64,000 bases of DNA from NCBI GenBank assembly GCA_026120035.1, contig JALRME010000028.1, forward strand, positions 67,255-131,254, read 5' to 3'. The notes under the pieces were generated by a model. It had not been told where the DNA came from, ran no database searches, and saw only the letters and a program-made list of their open reading frames with translations. Source of the stretch: Coleophoma eucalyptorum (taxonomy: Eukaryota; Ascomycota; Leotiomycetes; Helotiales; Dermateaceae). Shown here piece by piece: positions 37,201 through 48,863 of the stretch (positions are counted from its first letter, which is position 1; each line of letters opens with the position of its first letter). The translations under genes and the position numbers were made by a program.

Positions 37201-37637
37201 TATTGGCGGGTACGTCCCTAGTGGCAAAGATTTAATAATTTTTCTTCAGGAAAGTACACGGGCAGGGCTTACTCGTCGTAGTTGCGGACGGAGGCACGAA
37301 CTTCAAAGTATGGAGAATCCTCTTCGAGCAAGGCATGCTCAAAGTTGGCCTCCTTCTCAGCATCTCCACTGTCAACAACCTTGTTAACGGTCTCGATGGC
37401 ATCGTAGTCCAGATTGTAATCCCATTGATGAGTCTTCTTGAATGTTTGCAATTGGTCTATTCTGTTCGCGCTGGTAACTTCCTCACTGATCCCAGTTGCA
37501 GTTGCCTGAATGGATGGGATTTCCTTTCCTTCTGCGTCAAGCTGAGGTTGTGCAGGAGGATAAGTAGCACCAGGAACTGGGTCTGCTGGAGCGGTCGACT
37601 CCAGCATCTTTCGCTTGTTAAGCATGCTCTTGAACAT
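34207..37637 (-). CDS. OPT-family oligopeptide transporter
   Basis: Sixteen exons on the minus strand, 37637..37273, 37217..37055, 37002..36819, 36770..36693, 36593..36560, 36498..36467, 36417..36375, 36321..36266, 36215..36112, 36063..35890, 35759..35430, 35372..35263, 35209..35053, 34995..34549, 34489..34368 and 34312..34207; total 834 residues. OPT carriers import tetra-/pentapeptides or glutathione with protons across the plasma membrane. Diagnostic features are the N-P-G motif in KWNLNPGPFNIKEH, GFGLAGLCR, W-P-S-A-M-I-W-P built over two junctions, NTSLMYALHD, FNWIVWMAPNN and, near the end, YNYITSAALD with FGPSHWE at the terminus. Fifteen introns of 48-130 nt and three exons of 32-43 nt make this the most fragmented gene of the window. 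The open frame reaches 37655 but starts with GTG there, so ATG 37637 is used. The hydrophilic N-terminal region is about 120 residues. Confidence 0.93.
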
Positions 37638-40580
37638 CCTGAATGACTTCCACACGGTGACAAAATCTGGACTTCAAGAACAGTGCTCGCGGGATTTTCG
37701 GGGGGAAAGGAGCTTTGGTTATATGTAGGTCGACTGACAGGGCCCTGCAGCATGATGATTAGGAGGGGGCACCCACGCCTATCGCTGTAACCTTATTCGG
37801 AGGCGATATTCATGTGTATCTGAGGCTGATATTAAAAAGGAAGGCGATGCAGGTGCCAGCAACCAATCCAAAATGGCAGCGAGTATCGCTGGAATCATAG
37901 GGTATCGTGACCCAAGCTCCGCTGGTGCAGGCAGTATGGCGGAAGGACGACGATTAAGAAATAAGAGAGCCATTGGTGAACTAGGAAGGCAATAAGATTT
38001 GCAACAGTATGCCACTCGTAAATGTGAACGCCGCCAACTCTAATATGGCCAGGTGCGATGTCTATCTACTCTTTGTGATAAGCATTGCGCCAATCTCTTG
38101 CTTGATGCTTGTCTCTACCCCCGGAGCTTAACAGCTGTACGCTTGCACCCATCTGTTTTCCAGGGGTGTGCTGCACACATGGGGAAGGTCGCATGCCAAG
38201 CTGTCCAGTCAGTCCGCAGTACACCTTGTAAGTGGAAGTGGCAACGATGGCAATTCATCTCATGTCGAAATGTTGTAGACTAATACAGGTCTCCTGGTTA
38301 TGGACCCGTATTGTCTCCACGCTATGGAAACCTTCCCATCATCTACGAGAGCTCCAAACATGACTGATGCCTGGACAGACGATCTCGCCCACAAATATAG
38401 ATAAGAAGACTGGCAGAACGGTGAGACCCGAAGGAGCTCGGTTAAGGTAAGGTAGAAAAGAAAGTTTCGTATTAAGCGATGGGGGCCCCAGAGTACTTGA
38501 CAGGACAGGACAGGACAGGACAGGGCACGGAATGTTACTATCTCAGGACATGGCACAGGGTTTCTCCAATAAATGTATCCAATATCCTGTACGATAGAAC
38601 CATCAGCTCGCCGCGCCCAGTGAAGGTTGGGGCATCGTGGCTCCACGCAAGTCCAGAACCTGTTAAGGAAAGCTTCTCGAACATCGTTCGCCTCGTAAAG
38701 TAGGAAGTGCATATTGGACGTGGCCATGATCAGAGAATCTCGTGGAGACGGAAGGCTTGGCGAAAATTGGCGGAAATGCAGATACCAATGTTGGCAAAAC
38801 GGTCGGTTCGTGGGGGCAGCGCATACACTCGATTTCTTTCTGCCTTCCAGCGAAACTCCCGGTGACAGCTCAGCTGTCGCTGATCGCCCCCAGCATGACG
38901 AATCAAAGCAGACAATTCTTATCGCAACAACCGTAGGTGATCATACGAGCATCCAGGTACAACTACTGCCAATAGAAGCGCCCAATGAGCTCAGAAGAGA
39001 AAAAGTCAACCTGGGTGCTGGATATTCAAGTAAATCTGTGCGGCACAGCACAGCATGGCGCAGAACAAACAAGATAGGATAGCGATTAATGCATCATGTA
39101 TCGTGCATCGTAGGCAGCCCTTTTGTTCCGCTAGAGTTGGCAGAAAGAATGAACATCTTACGATAGCGGGATCTGTGCTGATAGGGCCGCATGGCCAAGC
39201 GCCCGCAAACGGTGGGCGAGCATAGGAATTTCTGAAAGCAGATTCTGTGAAGATAGACAGCCTTGTGCTGCAAATGACATCTTGTAAGACGGCATAATTT
39301 CCCCCCCTCTTGAAATCCATTATAATGAGCCCGCGACCTTCCATTCTTGATGAACAATTCACCGTTGCGATAATAGGTGTGATAAAAAGATCTTCCATGC
39401 CGTGTTTTGTCGTGGCGTGTTATTCAGCCACGCTTCGTATAAGGAAGGAGAAACTTGGGTCTTGGTGCGGCTGGTGGGGTATGCAAATCGTCGCCAAGTG
39501 ATTTGGCTGTTCTGCAGAGCGGTCCTGTCGTCCTGAGAAAGAAAATACTATCTCTACCAACGAGATACGTCAAGGAGTCACTATATCTTTGGGTCAACAC
39601 CTCGCAAGTTGTAAAAAGTTCGCGACTCAGGAACTCACTCTCCACTTTCGTGTCCCAAATAGTCAACAGACCCACAACGGTCATACTATAAACTTAATAT
39701 TAAGCATAAGTTGTCCATAAGCTTACGGAGTAGTGAAACCACAGAGTGTGTAGTAAGAGCGAATAAGCATTTCAAATAAGAGAAGATCATCTTCTCTAGA
39801 CTGTTTTATGGTTAACTACGGGGAAACAACAAGGAAAGCACGAGGCTGCCAAGAGTAAGCAATTGAATTGGCCGTCAAACCCATCAGCACTAAGCAATCG
39901 AGCTCAACCCACTAAGACCAGTAAGGCTGAAAAAAGTAAGCAATGCCAAATTACTCCGAATCCATGTATATAGTTCCGTCAGCCTCAATTTTGCTATGCG
40001 GCGATTCTCTGGAGTTCCTAGGGAGAAGTCGAAGCAAGTCTTCTGCATTGCATCGCATCACAGGCCGTGTCTACATCGGAATTGGGATTAGCCGAGCAGA
40101 GGCTCCCAAAGAACTGATTCCAAGACCCGGAATTCCAGTCCCGACTGCGCGTCGTTCTAGCCTGGTTGATATCAACACACAACTAGTATTCCTACACCAC
40201 CAATGATGAGTTAATAGAAAGGGAAGACAAGAAAGTTTATGACTTGTGAGGGGTTATGGGACTGCTCAATCGGATGAGGGGTACCAACTGATGTTCAAAG
40301 GCCCTGGGATTGGGGATCAGTCTCTAGATGGCAGGAGCATGCTTAGCATTGCTGCGGGTCTTAGATAGAAGAGTTTGATCATACAGACAAGGTTGTTTGC
40401 CGGACGTACAGGAATTGATACGAGTGAGGGATAGTGTGCATTGTTGAGTTTTGTATTCGGGATAACGCCGCAGCATATGCACCAACACCAACACCAGCCC
40501 AATCCAGCCCGATCTGATTCAGGATACAAACCCTAAAATCTAGACATCATATCCACTTCTGGTACCGCTCCATAAATCGA
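37638..40580. other. 2.9-kb intergenic region with a pentanucleotide microsatellite
   Basis: The left part is the promoter of the OPT gene and the right end the 3' flank of the ABCD gene. Open frames reach about 155 codons (minus strand 38727-38260) but show no family resemblance. A (GACAG)5 tract is listed separately. No RNA gene or transposon was recognised. Confidence 0.45.
38499..38523 (+). repeat. (GACAG)5 microsatellite
   Basis: Five perfect copies of the pentanucleotide GACAG, followed by a partial copy. It lies in noncoding sequence. Confidence 0.95.
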
Positions 40581-42912
40581 TTAAGCAGCAGTCAACTCCG
40601 CAATCCTCCTCTCAATCTCCGGTACCTGACGGAGTTGCAACTCCAACTCCTCACGCTCATCTTCGAGCCGCAACCTCTTCTCAGCATCCAACTTAGTAAA
40701 TATATACTTACCCTGGCCGTCAAATTGCAAGATCATGCTATGATATTTCCACAAACTTCTACGGTGGCTGACCGTCATCAGAGTGATACCTAAGGCTTTA
40801 GCATGCTCGTACATGATCTTTTCCATCTCAAGCGTTACACTGGACGTGCATTCATCTAGGATCGCGTATTTGGGCCGGTTATAGAAGAGTCGCGCCATAG
40901 CAACACGCTGCTGCAGCCCACCGGAAAGTACATCGCGCCATTCGGCTTCTGCGTCCCAACCTTCTTTGAACGAGCCAACCAGGTGGTCGAGATCGAGTAC
41001 GCGGAGAATCTCAAGCAGGTCGTTGTCTGTGATACCTTTTGATCGCATAGTACGCAGCGAGTCTGGGTAGATGATTTGCTGTCGAAGAGAACCAGAGCTG
41101 AGATATGGTCGCTGCGGAACATAAAAGACCTGGGCCAGGGATGGCTTTCGCACTGTCCCACCGTAGACTGGCCATAAACCACCGAGAATGCGAAAGAGTG
41201 ATGATTTACCACAGCCATTGGGACCAACAACGAGCATATCGTCTCCAGGCTTCATATGGAATGATAAGGCTTTTGCCAAGACACTACCACCCGGTGTAAT
41301 GATGGGTCTGCGACTGGGTTAGCTATATTTTGCCAGAACGAGACCGAACTTACACATCGATAAACTCAATATCATCGCTCTCAATGATTGTACCCCGGTT
41401 TTTCATAAGTTCCAAGTCAGCGGTGCTATCACCAACCAAAGTCTTCTCGAACTGGCCAGCCTTGATATCATCCATTACTTCAAGAAGAGTTGCAACTCTT
41501 GACGTATAGCCTGCCAACTCTGTGATTTCCTTATATGAGAACATGACTCTGCCGAAAGCGTCGGAGCTTGATAATAATAGCCGCCGATTTGTAACAAAGC
41601 TTTCTGTCCTATCGCCCATCGTTTGGACGGTAGAACCTGGAATCTTGAAGAAAACCGGCACACTACAAAGAACGAGTCCGAGAGCACCCCAGACGTATTT
41701 AATTATAAAATCCTCCATTATCCCATGATAAAATCTCTGTCGCAAAATATCTGTACACAAATTAGCTTAAACTACTCAAATTCCATCGAAGTGACTTACA
41801 GTTGACGTGTTTGATTAACGTAAAATATCCTTTGTCTAGTGTGTCTTTTTCGGCTTCATGACCACCGTACAATGCAACTTCCTCGCTGTAATCTATCACT
41901 CTTGAATGCTCGAATCTAAATTCACCTTCCAACCTGGCCTCATCGGCAACGTATTTGCCAAATGGTGGAGTCAACACCCGCATGACATTGGCAGACAGTT
42001 GCACGAGCAATGACATGAAGAAAAGGCCTATTGACGTATTAGCAATGGTAGGTCTGGCCCTCATGATAGGGAATGGATCCACCTTCGCCACCAACACTCT
42101 TTGACAGAGAGTAGTTGTAGATTAACATATCCAAAGTAGGTTTCGCCAAATTTCCGTAAAGCTCAGCCAGACTATTTGCAAACTTCGAAACATCGACAGT
42201 GATGAGCTGATCTGCATTTTTGATGCGATCGTCTAGCGCAGATAGCGAATAGAAGGTCATATTTGCGAGATATTTATCGTGGATGTGTTTCGTCAACCGG
42301 GTTCGATACTGTAGCGACAGCTGGCACTGATGATAAGAAAGCTGTTGAAAAAGGTTATTAGCAGAGACCCCTGTGATTATAGAGTATCATTATACATGCC
42401 ATCGAATTCGTAAAGGTTGCCGGAACAGCAATGACCATCCACCAGACGATGCCAATTAAGAAGTCCTTTCCCTTCCCTCTCACCAGACTGCTGACAAGTG
42501 CACCGTCCATAGCTGCAACTTTCAAACTGATGAGCGTCCTTATAACCAAGAAGATGCTGTGGCTGATAAGAAGCCTTAGCTCCTTGCTCTTCCACCCGGG
42601 TATACATATTCGCAACAGCTTGAATAGATTCTTGAAGAATTCCCGGTTCAGCTCGACCTTCTGGCGCTTGGTCACCTCACCCTTGCTAGCTACTGTCCCA
42701 GCATGTGCACGAGATGAAGCTTTCCGGGCTGCAGCTGCCTTCTGCTCTGCGATAGCAGCTCGGATGCGATTTAGTAGGGCGAAGAAGAGTGTCAGATACA
42801 CGGTGCGCGAGATCTTCGTACGGTGCTTGAGGTATAGGTCGGTGAGCTCGGAGATGATGCCTTTTAGTGTACGATCCTGCGGCAGTAGTTGGATTCTTGA
42901 AAAGACAGCCAT
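40581..42912 (-). CDS. Peroxisomal ABC half-transporter, subfamily D (PXA2-like)
   Basis: Five exons, complement(join(40581..41307,41354..41750,41800..42027,42083..42341,42400..42912)), 707 residues. ABCD half-transporters dimerise in the peroxisomal membrane and import very-long- or long-chain fatty acyl-CoA for beta-oxidation. The N-terminal membrane domain includes the block [14 protein letters not shown] and [12 protein letters not shown]. The nucleotide-binding domain has Walker [10 protein letters not shown] (residues 494-502), the signature VLSGGLQQR and Walker [11 protein letters not shown], then the switch histidine in TVSHR. A C-terminal coiled coil ([15 protein letters not shown]) follows. 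Introns 2-4 are GT-AG, 46-55 nt. Intron 1 (42399-42342) must begin with GC to keep the frame and the conserved T-N-S-M|L-S-Y-H-Q-C junction. It could be a PXA1 rather than a PXA2 orthologue. Confidence 0.92.
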
Positions 42913-43583
42913 GGTGGCTAGGATGGCTCAATTCGAGCTGGGGATGTTCGGGAGCGATTTGTGGGGAAACTCGACACGTCTCGGTCGAGATACGTCACCG
43001 TGAGGTGGGTTGTCTCGTTGGACTCATGGGCGTGTGCTCAATGGAGTCTTAAGGTGACCGATGCGATGTAGTTGAGCGGTTGTAAAGTTCGACTTGTATA
43101 ATGAATGGATTTCAAGTGTAATCACAGTGATGCGGCTGCCCTTGGTTGAGTCCCGGTGGCATGTGAAGAACCGAGGCGAGCAGAATCCGGGGAAATTGCC
43201 TGGCGAGCAATCATGATCACGGGACAAGCCGCTGCGCGCACCAATTTTGATTCGCCCTAGTGGAACGATCTCTATACAATTTTGGAAGCTATTATGTTGA
43301 AGGTGTATAGTATGCCTGAGATTTCTGAAAAATACGGCAGAAAGCGCATTTGTTTCAGGTCCTTAAAGTGTGAATCAAGTATGTACTATAAAGATATGAG
43401 AAAGTAATTGTCACAATTTCATTATCAAATATCTACTGTACGGGAAGACAGAGTAGACTTTTTTTTAGCTTGTACATTAATCCTAACAGGTATCTTCAGA
43501 GCAGAATAATTACAATCAAAATAATTCGGTTCATCTACTTATTCACAAATACAACCGCAAGACAGTGCTTGCCGGAAGCCTTT
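42913..43583. other. Intergenic region upstream of the ABCD gene
   Basis: About 670 bp holding the promoter of the ABCD gene (high end is its neighbour's 3' flank). It is AT-rich from 43260 to 43560 and contains no supported gene. Confidence 0.45.
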
Positions 43584-45209
43584 TTAACGACCAGTCACCT
43601 TCCTCTCGTACCATCTGCCTGGAAAATAGACGACGATGGTAAAAGCAAGACTTAGAAAGACACCCACATCACCACCATAAGGAGCGCCAAAGCTAAGTGC
43701 AATGGGTCCAACATACCATGTCTGAGACATACCGGTAACACCACCAGCCAGGTATCCTGTCAAGAGTGCCATAACAGCTGCAATTCCGTATGGGAGCTTG
43801 CTTGGGTTGTCCCATGAACTAAGGCTATATCCTTCCTTCCTTCGGAAGAACTGATCCTCGATCAGAATGATGAATGTAAACGAGACAGTCCAGTAACCAA
43901 GTAGGGAGACAAAATCATTAACGATAAGAGACAGATGTTCTCTTCCGGCAATGGCCAAAATTGCCACAACAAAGGCGTTGAGGAATGACCAGATGAATCG
44001 AGGAATGGCGTGGAAGTAATGGCCAAGAAGTTGGAGTGAAAGTCCGGATGAGTAGTTGACAGCAACATTGTTACCAATGACAGAGAAAGCAAGAAGGACC
44101 AGTAGGAATTTGGAGAAGCCCATAGGATGGAAGCAATTTCTGAGAAGGCCACCAAGTAAGTGATCTGAGTATGCTGCGGCAAGGTCTGGGTTGTTTGGAG
44201 AAAAGGCAGCATATCCTACACAAGCACCAATGATCGTTACAAAAATAGTAGGTATGCAGATTCCGAGAACAGTCAAGACAAATATCTTCCACGGCTTCGT
44301 ATTTGCTGGGTAATTGCAATAATAATCAGAAGCCATCGAGCACCATCCAGAAGCGGAAGAGAAGTTGACGGCCAAGAAACTCAGGTAAGAGCCAGCCTGA
44401 ACAAGTCCAGTATCAAAAGGTGGTAGAGAAGTGTCGACTTTGCCACCAACCTCTCCGATGAGGATGAGCATGATGATGAAAGTCATAATCCATGAGTATT
44501 TTTCATAAGTATGAATCAACTTGAAGCCAAAGATAGAGATGATGTATCCCAGGATGGCAATGATGATACATCCGACCTCAATTGGCATTGAGTAGTCCGA
44601 GACGGCAGAAAGAAGCTGTCCGACGACGACGATATTGACTACCGCAAAACCGGCTCCGATGACAACGTTGAGAACAGAGCAGAGCTTAGCACCGTAGAAC
44701 CCGAATGAATACCGAGAGGTTGCGATGGCACGAAGACCTAGCTTGGGACCAAGTGTTCCGCAATAAGCAGGGCAAAGGGATCCAAGGAAAGTGCCGACAA
44801 TGATAGAGCTCATAGATTGTCCAAAAGTGAGGCCAAATGTCTCCGGGCCGAGAATGCCAATAGGTAGCGTACCAACGTGACAGGTCAAAGACCACCACAG
44901 AAAGAAAACATTGAGAATAGAGGGTGGCTTCTTGTCCTCTTCCAATATCCGATCCACACCTTGTGTCTCAATGCCCATCTTTTCGTCAAGCTTGTCTTCC
45001 TGACGGCGTAAATATGCAAGAAATCCAACGTTCGATTGAAGCTCCCGTGCGCGCGCGATTTCTGCAGCGGCGTCCTGGCGAGCCATTTCGGAATCATTGT
45101 CGCTGACAATGTTATGCTTCTCGCCCGCCTCGACATCGTTAGTGTGCTTGTGCTCGTGTTCGTGAGACTTTCTCACATCGGCTTGATCGCCGTGAACAAA
45201 ATCGGACAT
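43584..45209 (-). CDS. NCS1-family purine/cytosine permease
   Basis: An intronless gene of 541 residues. NCS1 carriers (Fcy2/FcyB and vitamin B6 carrier Tpn1 relatives) import purines, cytosine, or related compounds with protons across the plasma membrane. The hydrophilic N-terminal tail of about 100 residues contains an unusual His/Glu-rich stretch (SHEHEHKHTNDVE). The first helix region carries K-P-P-S-I-L-N-V-F-F-L-W-W-S and G-P-E-T-F-G-L, followed by CPAYCGTLGPKLGLR and SRYSFGFYGAK, all hallmarks of the fungal Fcy-type subgroup. About twelve hydrophobic segments can be counted. The frame stays open upstream to an in-frame ATG at 45383 through an ATT-type microsatellite; the ATG at 45209 gives the family N-terminus and is preferred. 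Confidence 0.93.
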   Translation of the reverse strand: MSDFVHGDQADVRKSHEHEHKHTNDVEAGEKHNIVSDNDSEMARQDAAAEIARARELQSNVGFLAYLRRQEDKLDEKMGIETQGVDRILEEDKKPPSILNVFFLWWSLTCHVGTLPIGILGPETFGLTFGQSMSSIIVGTFLGSLCPAYCGTLGPKLGLRAIATSRYSFGFYGAKLCSVLNVVIGAGFAVVNIVVVGQLLSAVSDYSMPIEVGCIIIAILGYIISIFGFKLIHTYEKYSWIMTFIIMLILIGEVGGKVDTSLPPFDTGLVQAGSYLSFLAVNFSSASGWCSMASDYYCNYPANTKPWKIFVLTVLGICIPTIFVTIIGACVGYAAFSPNNPDLAAAYSDHLLGGLLRNCFHPMGFSKFLLVLLAFSVIGNNVAVNYSSGLSLQLLGHYFHAIPRFIWSFLNAFVVAILAIAGREHLSLIVNDFVSLLGYWTVSFTFIILIEDQFFRRKEGYSLSSWDNPSKLPYGIAAVMALLTGYLAGGVTGMSQTWYVGPIALSFGAPYGGDVGVFLSLAFTIVVYFPGRWYERKVTGR

Positions 45210-45232
45210 TTTGAGATGGAATGTTGACAACC

Positions 45233-45289
45233 AATAATAATAATAATAATAATAATAATAGTAATAGTAATAGTAATAGTAATAATAAT
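45233..45289 (-). repeat. Trinucleotide microsatellite in the NCS1 leader
   Basis: Uninterrupted trinucleotide tract of AAT/AGT type (plus strand), 57 bp, 24-80 bp upstream of the ATG at 45209. On the minus strand, in frame with the permease, it reads as 18 consecutive TAT/TAC tyrosine codons. Blocks of AAT flank a central mixed AAT-AGT block. Confidence 0.95.
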
Positions 45290-46406
45290 GCGGATGGGCA
45301 CAACCAGAGCAGATTGTGCACTTCGATAAGAAAGCTCGACAGACTCCGTCGAAGGGGACACACGACAGCAACAAGACGTACATGGGGAAATAACCATAGA
45401 TTTAAGTACCTTTTGGCCATCGCAGAGTCCCAAGGGTAATTTTGTGACCCCTACCCTTCTAGAAGATAATCTACAGGCCTAGCTCAGAATACTGCAGGTC
45501 GATGTCCTGCGCTGCTGATGAGAATCCTGTCGACACCGATGCAGCCAAGCCCAGACATAGAAGCGCAGGCTAGGATTGGCTGATGCCGCGCCGACAAGTA
45601 CGAATGTGAGAGATAAGGACCGCATGTAAGAGCCACTTTGGACCAAGGGAAGGGCAAAAACGAGATTGGATCCGGCCATTCGTTGGAGGTGAAAGGCTGG
45701 GTTGGGATCTCGATGGCCACCCAGGCCGTAGGGAATGAAGACGCGACCACGGCGAGCAGGCGAAGCGAGCTGCAAAGATAACGGGGACGGACATTTTTCT
45801 TGGCGAACCTCATCAGGAAGGTCCCGCCCATCTCCTAGCGGCCCAGCAGCAACGAGTGCAATGAGTGCAGATACCTCATTCGTACGGAAGCGCCGTGCAT
45901 TCACTTCCTATTTCCTAACGTGAGACTCTCACGAGATATTTGGGACTCGGGTTACGCCGCTTGCCACGTTCTATTAAATGGAAGCATGAGGCTGTCGTGG
46001 AGGACGTGCTTCTGCAGAGGCCCTGAGAGATGCTGCATGAAACTAGAGAGGCGTGGAGGAGCTATTTCCGAGGTAGGCAGTCTATCCGTCAACAATAGGT
46101 ATTGTACCATTTGTCCACATTGATCAGATGTGGCGTAGGTTTAAGAACTTGGCGTGACAACATGAGCAGTGCAACCACAACACAAGCACTTTCAAGCTCA
46201 CTTGGCTAGCATGTGCCGTTCTTGGTTTGCATGGCATAGAAGCTTCTTCGGACCTCATCCGTCGGTGGTTTGCGAATATTTGGGACCAGCGACAAGAATC
46301 AACGCAACTAATTTAGTAGGCTGTGTAGCTGAGCTGAGATGCTGTTTTGAGTTGCGGCGCACTCCAAGATAAGGACTGAAGTACTGGAGTTTAATTGACT
46401 GATTAG

Positions 46407-46434
46407 TGGATGGATGGATGGATGGATGGATGGA
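46407..46434 (+). repeat. (TGGA)7 microsatellite
   Basis: Seven perfect copies of TGGA in noncoding sequence. Confidence 0.95.
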
Positions 46435-48224
46435 TGTGGAGGCGCGACCCACATAAGGGATGGGGGGGTGTATGGCGGAGGCGGCCTTACCTTTCATCTT
46501 CCTTTGGAGTTGCCGCCAATAGTCAAACTTTATGTACAGTACTGCGCTGCCTGAAAACTTTACCCCTACCTTCTTACCTTACCAAATATTTCTACTTCTT
46601 CTTCCAAGATGACAAACTCTGCCTGACAGCCTGAACTCGTATTTTGAAGAGTGGGCCGTTTCCGTTGTCGAATTTTTGCTCAGTAGTAACGAGTAGTACT
46701 GAAGTGTTCCCTGTTAATCCAAACAAAAATCTTTCCCAGGAGTCAGATTCGCTTGCCAGCTGGGCAACCTATTCGTGCGACGACGCACCCTTCGAGAACT
46801 CCGACTCGATACGGAGTAAGCAGACGCAAAATGTGTATCAGTTGCGACAGTTTGCGATAACGTACTTTCTTTACTCATCGGTTTCTGGCTGGCTGCCTGG
46901 CAGCGCTAAGACTGGTTGATTCATAGAAGTTCGAGGAGGGCATGCATGGTAGCTGCGACCTCTATGTTGACTGTCGAACTTTCATGTACACGTATCTATT
47001 GGCTCTAGGCCAACTCTCCGCAGTTACACCATCTCGCTGTACACCGCGGACGCATGGGATTTTGACAGGACCCCAAGCCGAATACTGCATAAGGAGCACG
47101 AACGTCACTTGCATGAATGTGTGCGTATGGGTTCGTCAGGATTTAGAGCACGGCAGATTGTTTTCGTAACACGCTCCTCTAGAGTAGAGTGCCGATGAAC
47201 CTCACTGAAACGCTGTGGTACGGAACCAGTGGTTCCTTGTCGTGCTTGCTTCTTCAATGGCCATGGTTCAAGTGGGCCGAGCCTCATTCTTCTGTTTGCC
47301 TTTTGCTTGAAGGTCTATAGATGTCTTATCATCAACTCTATATGCAGGTGGCAGTCGCTCAGGGTCAGCTGACCCATACTCCAGTTCCTGGGGCAGACAA
47401 GTGCGTTTTGCAATGCCTCTGATGCAGCAGATTTGAGTATATCATCCAATTAGAATGCTTTCAGCTAGAGAGGTTAGTGGTTTGAAAATGTAGCGCATTG
47501 ACAGTCGGAGAATTCTATACCTCGTCGATTCTTAACGTGGATAACTTCAGAAGCCGGTAAGTGCCAAATCAAAGGCAACGTGGAGAAGATTTCTCTACTC
47601 CATCAGTGCCGCTGACCGAGAACCTATACAAGCACTCTGGATGTGTTGACCTGCCTTTTCCACGTGATTGAAACTCAACTCGCACTTGCCTCGCTTCGAC
47701 AGATTACTCTTGGCTGGGGACATCGGACAGACTTGATGCTCTATGCTGTAGCCAAGCGACCTTTCGAAACATTTCTGAAGAACATTATGACTGCAGCCAA
47801 GCATTTCACTGAATACATCTCATCTTTCTGCAACGCCACCACGGAAAGAAAACGCCGCCATTTAGACTTTGGCTTTAAGTAAGAGTTAAGCTTGACGGCC
47901 GCCTCATAAGCAAAGATCTAGAGGCCTATTATATTGGTTATTTTTGGCAGCCAAGGACGATCCCAAATATCTGGAACTGTAGCTTCTTGGACACTTGCCT
48001 CATTGTGACTTGTATATCTTGGTCCTCTCATGCCCTCCGCTTCCCCAGTCCTCATTCTCTTGCCCTTCCTTTCCACTCCATGCTGGTTCATCTTTTCCTT
48101 CCCCATTCGATACAATAATAGACCATAGATAATCGACTTGTGCTTTATTTTTACTACCACAGTCGTACTTTTATTTCTACTTCGTGTTCTTGAGTGTCAG
48201 CGCATATATTTTTCAATCACAGTC

Positions 48225-48863
48225 ATGAAGTATCAAGCAGTCCTGGCGATTGCCTCTCTCTTGGCCTTCGGTAGCCAAGCCTGGGCTCTACCAGCAACCA
48301 CCATCGGAGATGATACCGGTATCACAAGTAAGTCAAGACTTTCGAAACTCCGCCATCCTTAGACCTGCCACCAACTCCAAGAAAACCAAGGAAATATCTT
48401 CAACTGTCCTTCATCTGAAAACCCACACACAAAAGAGCCAAGCCGCTAACATTGAGGTTTAGCCAAGCCAGATGGAACAACATCAGTTGGTGGTGAATCC
48501 GGCATCACCATCTCACCCGATGGTACCACCAACGTAGGAGGATCAAGTGGCATCACAACCCAGCAACCCAAATCAGCCAACGGTACCGCGACAGCAAAGC
48601 AACCCAAAGCCGCCGGCAATGGCACGTCAAACGGCGCAGACGGTCTTGCAGCATTGTTAGGAGCTGTGAATGGTAACTCGGGATCAGCGAAGAAAAATTC
48701 AACAGCAACATCCGCAACAAAGAGTAATTCTACCGCAGGACTTCCTCCGGGAGTTGATCCTAACTCCGCTGCAGGAGCTTTCTTTGGTGCTGCTGCAAGT
48801 GGTGCTATCAAGAAAGAGAAGAGGAACAAGCGAAGTGCTTTATTGCCTGTTCAACTCTTTTAG
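48225..48863 (+). CDS. Small secreted protein with duplicated GTT.VGG.SGIT motif
   Basis: Model join(48225..48327,48463..48863), 167 residues, one 135-nt intron (GTAAGT, ending GTTTAG). An evident signal peptide of about 19-21 residues ends near SQAWALP. The mature part starts with two near-identical modules of the type D-G-T-T-x-V-G-G-x-S-G-I-T, then a Lys/Asn/Gly/Ser/Thr-rich stretch with several N-x-S/T sites, and ends in a conserved-looking Ala-rich helix (SAAGAFFGAAASGAIKKE) and basic tail. No cysteine is present, so it is not a typical disulfide-rich effector. I do not recognise a family. Upstream CT-rich leader and the splice signals support the model. Confidence 0.7.

Larger units (their letters stand above)
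45210..48224. other. 3-kb intergenic region
   Basis: The largest gap in the window. The left part holds the NCS1 promoter and microsatellite, the right end the promoter of the small secreted protein. Open frames of up to 141 codons (minus, 45904-45479) lack family resemblance or convincing composition. The (TGGA)7 tract at 46407 is listed separately. Confidence 0.45.

Noticed and set aside
34207..45209. Transporter-rich stretch as a metabolic gene cluster
   Set aside because: OPT, ABCD and NCS1 genes have unrelated substrates, no biosynthetic core or shared regulator lies between them.
45479..45904. 141-codon minus-strand frame in the 3-kb gap
   Set aside because: Overlapping alternative frames of similar length, no start context, domain or splice support.
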